From Lachnospiraceae bacterium (lineage in GTDB: Bacteria; Bacillota; Clostridia; Lachnospirales; Lachnospiraceae): DNA of 64,000 nucleotides. The stretch is taken from assembly GCA_910574195.1 (NCBI GenBank), contig CAJTBF010000015.1:38035-102034 (forward strand), read 5' to 3'. This document shows positions 63,115 to 64,000 of this stretch, piece by piece. A program made the position numbers and the translations under genes. Each line of letters begins with the position of its first letter. Position 1 is the stretch's first letter. The notes below the pieces were generated by a model. That model was not told the DNA's origin, ran no database searches, and was given only the letters and a program-made list of their open reading frames with translations.

Positions 63115-64000
63115 TTACTTATAAAATTCCTTTATTTTTTCCACTATGTACAGAATGTCTGAGTTTTTCAATCCAAAATACATGGGTAATCTCAATAAGC
63201 GGTTACTCTCTTTTGTCGTATACCTGTCCTCACCGTAAAACATGCCATGCTTTTTCCCTGCCGTCGAAGAGTGCAAGGGGACATAATGAAAGACAGAATA
63301 AATATCATTTTTTCTCAAAAAATCAATCAATTCTGTCCTTGTCTCCAAATCCTTTACTTTGATATAAAACATATGTGCATTATGTACGCACCCCTCCGGT
63401 ATGACTGGGAGTTCTACCGGCTCCAGATCTTTTAATTCCTGATAATACAGGTTCCAGCTTTTCATTCTGTCATTCAAAATCTCTTCTGCATTTTCCAACT
63501 GCGCCCACAGATAAGCGGCATTCAATTCACTTGGTAAATAGGAAGAGCCGGGATTTACCCAAGTATACTTATCCACTTCCCCTCTGAAAAACTTACTCCG
63601 GTTTGTCCCCTTTTCCCGTATAATTTCTGCAAGTTCAATATGAGCATCATCCCTTATTAATAAGGTGCCGCCTTCTCCCATGCTGTAATTTTTCGTTTCA
63701 TGAAAACTATAACAGCCGTAATCTCCTATGGTTCCCAAGGCTCTCCCCTTGTATGTGCTCATAATTCCCTGTGCGGCATCCTCAATTACCATCAGATGAT
63801 GTTGTTTTGCAATATCCATAATCGTATCCATCTCACAGGATACTCCCGCGTAATGAACCGGAACAATTGCCTTTGTTTTCTCTGTAACTGCCCCCCCCTA
63901 CCATTTCCTCATTGATATTCATGGTATCCGGCCGGATATCCACAAACACAATCTTTGCTCCACGCAATACAAACGCATCTGCTGTTGATACGAATGTATA
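63115..64000 (-). CDS. DegT/DnrJ/EryC1 sugar aminotransferase, frame broken at a G8 tract, partial
   Basis: The downstream frame (63115-63885) has EDAAQGIMSTYKGRALGTIG and the PLP-lysine region SFHETKNYSMGEGG. The upstream frame, open at the window edge, reads YTFVSTADAFVLRGAKIVFV up to NINEEMVG. The two join across a run of eight G (63891-63898, minus strand); seven G would restore one protein (EEMVGGAVTEKT). The enzyme transfers an amino group to a nucleotide keto-sugar. In the sequence as given the gene is off. Phase variation, mutation or a sequencing error could each explain this. The 5' end lies outside the window. Confidence 0.85.
63891..63898. repeat. Homopolymer tract C8/G8 inside aminotransferase
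   Basis: Eight C on the plus strand interrupt the reading frame of the aminotransferase. A change of one unit would restore it, which is the classic layout of a slipped-strand switch. Confidence 0.7.

Overview
The window reads as a chromosome segment of an anaerobic Firmicute, most likely Lachnospiraceae (Dorea/Blautia/Mediterraneibacter-like). Supporting points are the conserved run def-fmt-metallopeptidase-rsmB-rlmN-prpC-prkC-rsgA-rpe-thiN, the DAP-type MurE, the HrcA/CIRCE-controlled clpB and the gut-type bile salt hydrolase. Nearly all genes are on the minus strand. No tRNA, rRNA or CRISPR array was seen.

Region 1 (1-19.7 kb) is housekeeping: ychF (cut by the window edge), thiN, rpe, rsgA, a PASTA kinase/phosphatase pair, rlmN, rsmB, a membrane zinc peptidase, fmt, def, priA, murE, then a plus-strand VanZ-like gene, dinB and clpB. 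ClpB has a clear CIRCE operator over its promoter.

Region 2 (about 19.8-40.4 kb) is a defence island. It carries a complete type 1 BREX operon (HTH regulator, brxA, brxB, brxC, pglX, pglZ, brxL). Three cargo modules sit between pglX and pglZ: a DUF3791/DUF3990/small-protein triad (candidate ADP-ribosyltransferase-fold toxin module), a DUF262 protein coupled to a HEPN protein, and an AlbA_2 (Schlafen-like) protein with an internal deletion. A decayed OLD/GajA-like ATPase follows brxL. At the other end is a 30-residue holin-like type I toxin whose leader can fold in two ways around its Shine-Dalgarno sequence. Gene remnants mark both island edges.

Region 3 (40.5-54 kb) returns to metabolism and transport: a heterodimeric ABC exporter, a nucleoside salvage operon (udp-cdd-deoB-punA), two MATE exporters behind a leader that looks like a guanidine-IV (mepA-type) riboswitch with terminator, a bile salt hydrolase and a YitT protein. 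The intergenic spaces hold several families of short interspersed repeats, some abutting stop codons.

Region 4 (54.4-64 kb) is A+T-rich and looks like a cell-surface polysaccharide locus: a sugar aminotransferase with an out-of-frame G8 tract, GT2 glycosyltransferase, ATP-grasp enzyme, epimerase, hexapeptide acyltransferase, two small SMR/EamA-like membrane proteins, a large orphan membrane protein, and a decayed MBOAT/AlgX-like O-acetylation pair.
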